64,000 nt of DNA from JAICKM01 sp050998805 (GTDB lineage: Bacteria; Chloroflexota; Chloroflexia; QHBQ01; JAICKM01), in the NCBI GenBank assembly GCA_050998805.1, contig JBPCPV010000030.1, positions 70,495 through 134,494 of the forward strand, read 5' to 3'. This document shows positions 61,364 through 64,000 of this stretch, one piece after another. Made by a program: the position numbers and the translations under genes. The notes under the pieces were generated by a model. That model was not told the origin of the DNA. It did no database searches and saw only the letters and a program-made list of their open reading frames with translations. Position 1 is the stretch's first letter. Each line of letters opens with the position of its first letter.

Positions 61364-63415
61364 TCACCCCTGTTTCTCCACCAGCCCCAGCCGCCAAGCC
61401 AAGAACGTCCAGATGTCGGTCTGTTCCTCGATCATCTTCGTGAGCGGTTTGCCGATGCCGTGGCCGGCCGCCGTCTCAACCCAGAGCAGGATCGGGCGGC
61501 GTGGGTTGTTGCCCTGTAGCAGCGCGGTCATCTTGCGCGCGTGCAGCGGGTCAACCCGGCTGTCGGACTCCGCCGTGGTGAACAGCACCGCCGGGTAGTC
61601 GGTGCCTGGGCGGGTGTGTTGGTAGGGCGAGTAGTCCCAGAGCCAGCCGATCTGTTCGGGGTCTTCGGCGGAGCCGTACTCCGAGATCCAGAAGCGGGCG
61701 ATGCGGAAGTTGTGGTAGCGGAGCATGTCGAGCAACGGCACCGTGCAGACGACCGCCTCGAATAGGTCGGGCCGTTGGGTGAGGGCCGCGCCCACCAGCA
61801 GGCCGCCGTTCGAGCGCCCGCTGATGCCGAGGCACTCCGGGCGTGTGTAACCGGCCGAGATCAAGTATTCGGCGGCCGCGATGAAGTCATCGAAGACGTT
61901 CTGCTTGTTGCCGAGCATCCCTGCCCGGTGCCATTCTTCGCCGTATTCGTTGCCGCCGCGCAAGTTCGCCACAGCGTAGATCCCGCCCATCTCGATCCAG
62001 GGCAGGATCGCGCGGGTGAAGACCGGGCCACGGCTGAGGGTGAAGCCGCCGTAGCCGTTCAGGACGGTCGGCGTGTCTCCGTTCCGCGCCAGGCCGCGCG
62101 GACCGATCACCATCATCGGCACCCGCGTGCCGTCCTTCGAGCTGTACCAGACCTGTTCCACCTCGATCTTGCTCAGGTCGAGCGGCGCTGACACCGAGGC
62201 CCACTCGCTGATCTCTCCGGTCGGCAGGTTGTAGCGGTAGACCGTGGGGGGCACGGTGTAGGACTCGAAGCCGATGAACAGGTCGTCGCCGTCCTCCTTG
62301 CCGTGCAGCCCGGTGATCGTACCGAGCGGCGGCAGGTCCGGCGCGGGCAGTTGCTCTCCGGCCGTGGACCAGACGCCGAGCCGCGCGACGACATCCTTGA
62401 GCTCGTTGAGCAGCACGCGGTCGCCGACGACTTCTATACCCTCGATGACCACGTCCGGGCGGTCGGGCACCACCTCGCGCCAGTTTTTGCGGGCGGGGTT
62501 CTCCAGGTCCACTGCCATCACGCGGTAGTGCGGTGCCTCCCAGTTGGTGTGCATGTAGAGCGTGTCGCCGCGCACCAGCGCCATGAACACCGCGTCCACC
62601 CCCTCGACCAACGGCACGAAGGAGCCGCCTGCGGCGCTGAGATCGCGCACAAAGACCGCGTCGCGCGTCGTACCCTGGCCGACGACGCCGACGAGCCAAC
62701 GCCCGTTGGACGAAAGCTGGACCCAGGGCATCTCGGTCATCTCGCGCCCCGCACCGAAAAGTTCCGGGTCGGATGCGGGATCGGTGCCGAGGCGGTGGTA
62801 GAAGACGTGCTTGTGGTATACCTCTTCGCCTGCGTGTACGCTGCCGAGCGACGGGTTGCGGGTGTAGTAGAAGCCGCGGCTATCTTCCTCCCAGGCAACA
62901 CTTGCATAGCGGGTGTGCGGGATGCGGTCGGGCAGCAGCTCGCCGCCGTCCACGTCGAGCAGGTAGAGGGTGCTCTTTTCGTCGCCCTGGTCCGAGTAGC
63001 CGTAGGCCAGCAGCCGCCCGTCCTCCGACGGATACCACCAGTCGAGCGCGACGGTGTGGGAGCCGCCTGTGGCGTTGGGGTCGAGCAGCACGCGCTCCGG
63101 GCCGGCCGGCCCCTCGCGCAGATAGAGGATCGGCTGGTCCTCGGTGCCCTCGCGCCGGGTGTAGAAGTAGCGGTCGGCCTTCTGCACGGGCGGTGTCACG
63201 CTGCCGATCGCCAGCATCTCGGCCATCCGCGCCCGGATCACGGCGCGCTCCGGCCTCGCCGCAAGCTCGGCCTCGGCGTACTCGTTCTGCGCGGCAACCC
63301 ATGCCTGGACTTCGGGGCTGGTCTCGTCCTCGAGCCACCTGTACGGGTCGCGGTTGGTGCGCCCGTGTAGGACTTCCTCCACCGGCTCTTGGCGGCTGGG
63401 GGGCATTGTGGGCAT
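61364..63415 (-). CDS. Prolyl oligopeptidase-family serine peptidase (S9A)
   Basis: 683 residues from the ATG at 63415 (RBS AGGAG). N-terminal EVLHGRTNRDPYRWLEDETS, then a seven-bladed propeller, then the hydrolase domain with NLRGGNEYGEEWHRAGM, nucleophile Ser535 in GISGRSNGGLL, Asp622 in SDSRVDPLHA and His652 in AAGHGIGKP. No signal peptide, so cytoplasmic. It cuts short peptides after proline. It faces rodA. Confidence 0.96.
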   Translation of the reverse strand: MPTMPPSRQEPVEEVLHGRTNRDPYRWLEDETSPEVQAWVAAQNEYAEAELAARPERAVIRARMAEMLAIGSVTPPVQKADRYFYTRREGTEDQPILYLREGPAGPERVLLDPNATGGSHTVALDWWYPSEDGRLLAYGYSDQGDEKSTLYLLDVDGGELLPDRIPHTRYASVAWEEDSRGFYYTRNPSLGSVHAGEEVYHKHVFYHRLGTDPASDPELFGAGREMTEMPWVQLSSNGRWLVGVVGQGTTRDAVFVRDLSAAGGSFVPLVEGVDAVFMALVRGDTLYMHTNWEAPHYRVMAVDLENPARKNWREVVPDRPDVVIEGIEVVGDRVLLNELKDVVARLGVWSTAGEQLPAPDLPPLGTITGLHGKEDGDDLFIGFESYTVPPTVYRYNLPTGEISEWASVSAPLDLSKIEVEQVWYSSKDGTRVPMMVIGPRGLARNGDTPTVLNGYGGFTLSRGPVFTRAILPWIEMGGIYAVANLRGGNEYGEEWHRAGMLGNKQNVFDDFIAAAEYLISAGYTRPECLGISGRSNGGLLVGAALTQRPDLFEAVVCTVPLLDMLRYHNFRIARFWISEYGSAEDPEQIGWLWDYSPYQHTRPGTDYPAVLFTTAESDSRVDPLHARKMTALLQGNNPRRPILLWVETAAGHGIGKPLTKMIEEQTDIWTFLAWRLGLVEKQG

Positions 63416-63434
63416 CTGTTCTCCTGTGCGGTGC

Positions 63435-63935
63435 CTAAATATCAGGTGCGGCGAGGCCGTGCATACCGAGTGAATAGCCGATCTCGCCGCCGTGGTGAAC
63501 GTCGTGCTCGATGAGGTGCCAGATGACGTAGGGCCGGTAGACGGTGGACTGCTCGCCATCATCCCACACGTGGTGGATCGGGGCGGCGAGGTCTTCGGGC
63601 GTCCAACGGTCGAGGGCCTCCTGGATCGCGGCCCAAGTGGTGTGCAAGGCGGCCACGAGTTCGTCTGCGGTGCGGTTTGGTTGGCCGGGGTGGTGAGGGC
63701 TATCCCAGATGTCGATCGCGGCGAGTTCGTCGCCGCCCTCGTGCAGCACAGAGTGGAACCAACCGGCGCGGCAACTGACGATATGGGTTGCGAGTTCGCC
63801 GACTGAGCGCAGGTTGGGTGCCGCGCGGAGGGCAAGTTGCTCTGCGGTCAGTGGAGAGAGCGCCTCGATGAGACCGTTCTGGTACTTCTCCCAGTTCTTG
63901 TAGATCGTATCCAGCATGATGTTGTCTTCGGGCAT
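63435..63935 (-). CDS. DinB-like four-helix metalloprotein, copy 1
   Basis: 166 residues. YfiT/DinB fold: LRSVGELATHIVSCRAGWF, WDSPHHPGQPNRTADELV, and HLIEHDVHHGGEIGYSLG. His in THI, and HDVHH, are the usual metal-ligand positions. Role uncertain; such proteins may be metal-dependent transferases. RBS AGGA precedes the ATG. A nearly identical gene starts beyond its 5' side. Confidence 0.9.
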   Translation of the reverse strand: MPEDNIMLDTIYKNWEKYQNGLIEALSPLTAEQLALRAAPNLRSVGELATHIVSCRAGWFHSVLHEGGDELAAIDIWDSPHHPGQPNRTADELVAALHTTWAAIQEALDRWTPEDLAAPIHHVWDDGEQSTVYRPYVIWHLIEHDVHHGGEIGYSLGMHGLAAPDI

Positions 63936-63945
63936 GGTTTTCCTC

Positions 63946-64000
63946 CTAAATATCAGGTGCGGCGAGGCCGTGCATACCGAGTGAATAGCCGATCTCGCCA
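63946..64000 (-). CDS. DinB-like protein, copy 2 (partial, 5' end beyond right edge)
   Basis: Only the last 17 codons and the stop are seen (…GEIGYSLGMHGLAAPDI). From 63946 to 63999 the sequence equals 63435-63488 exactly; the last visible base differs. It ends 10 nt before copy 1 begins, so the two are a tandem pair and probably an operon. Confidence 0.85.
   Translation of the reverse strand, partial: GEIGYSLGMHGLAAPDI

Noticed and set aside
63416..63835. 140-residue N-terminal extension of the S9 peptidase
   Set aside because: It overlaps the DinB-like gene in another frame; the ATG at 63415 has an RBS and family homology starts there.

Overview
The window is a GC-rich, gene-dense bacterial chromosome segment with no plasmid, phage or transposase genes. 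Gene content suggests an aerobic member of the Chloroflexota, at moderate confidence and without a marker gene. The supporting features are a fused heme A / heme O synthase inside a bc1-caa3 respiratory operon, a cytochrome b carrying its own cytochrome c domain, STAND ATPases with OmpR-type DNA-binding tails, cyanophycin metabolism, a SufR-SufC-SufD-SufS cluster, and abundant heptanucleotide repeats.

Layout. 0-2.3 kb: a cobalamin riboswitch (minus strand) drives an anchored alpha/alpha-toroid protein and an ECF transporter membrane subunit (EcfT) cut by the left edge. 2.4-7.9 kb: a repetitive glycine-zipper stress protein, DUF971, SufU, DUF2064 and an NAD(P)-binding epimerase-like protein. 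7.9-12.8 kb: a two-gene minus-strand operon with a full-length RelA/SpoT-like protein fused to a STAND/AAA ATPase, overlapping a second STAND ATPase with a winged-helix tail. This is the strongest candidate for an undescribed system. 13.0-14.5 kb: a perfect sigma70-type promoter, two tiny leader ORFs and an SPFH-like protein gene. 15.0-22.5 kb: cyanophycin synthetase and cyanophycinase, an XRE-TPR regulator, a Trm112-like protein, a glycosyltransferase and Mrp/ApbC. 22.5-26.2 kb (minus): XdhC split in two genes, a glycoside hydrolase and a two-component system. 26.3-35.0 kb (minus): one operon encoding caa3 oxidase, its assembly factors, Rieske protein and the cytochrome b-c fusion. 36-43.5 kb: ComEA, an unknown protein, a 1584-residue SecA with a very large coiled-coil insertion, a HicB-like protein and TatA. 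43.5-47.8 kb: suf operon. 47.9-51.4 kb: sugar ABC importer, followed by a convergent ROK kinase. 52.4-58.5 kb (minus): polyphosphate operon (sixA-ppx-ppk1-CYTH/CHAD-ppk2). 58.6-64 kb: flavin disulfide reductase, RodA/FtsW, S9 peptidase and a tandem pair of DinB-like genes, the second cut by the right edge.

Themes. The respiratory operon, SecA/TatA export and Suf assembly form an aerobic energy and Fe-S core. Cyanophycin and polyphosphate genes suggest N and P storage. The RSH-STAND pair could connect alarmone-type sensing to an NTPase switch. Two non-coding features stand out. A 360-440 nt element occurs in front of both the cyanophycin and the respiratory operons in the matching orientation, with a 33-nt core differing at one base and compensatory changes in its terminal inverted repeat. 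Heptanucleotide tandem repeats of several unrelated units fill the spacers and have also entered the coding regions of three membrane genes of the respiratory operon, where they produce seven-residue peptide repeats. All identifications come from reading the sequence; no database searches were made.
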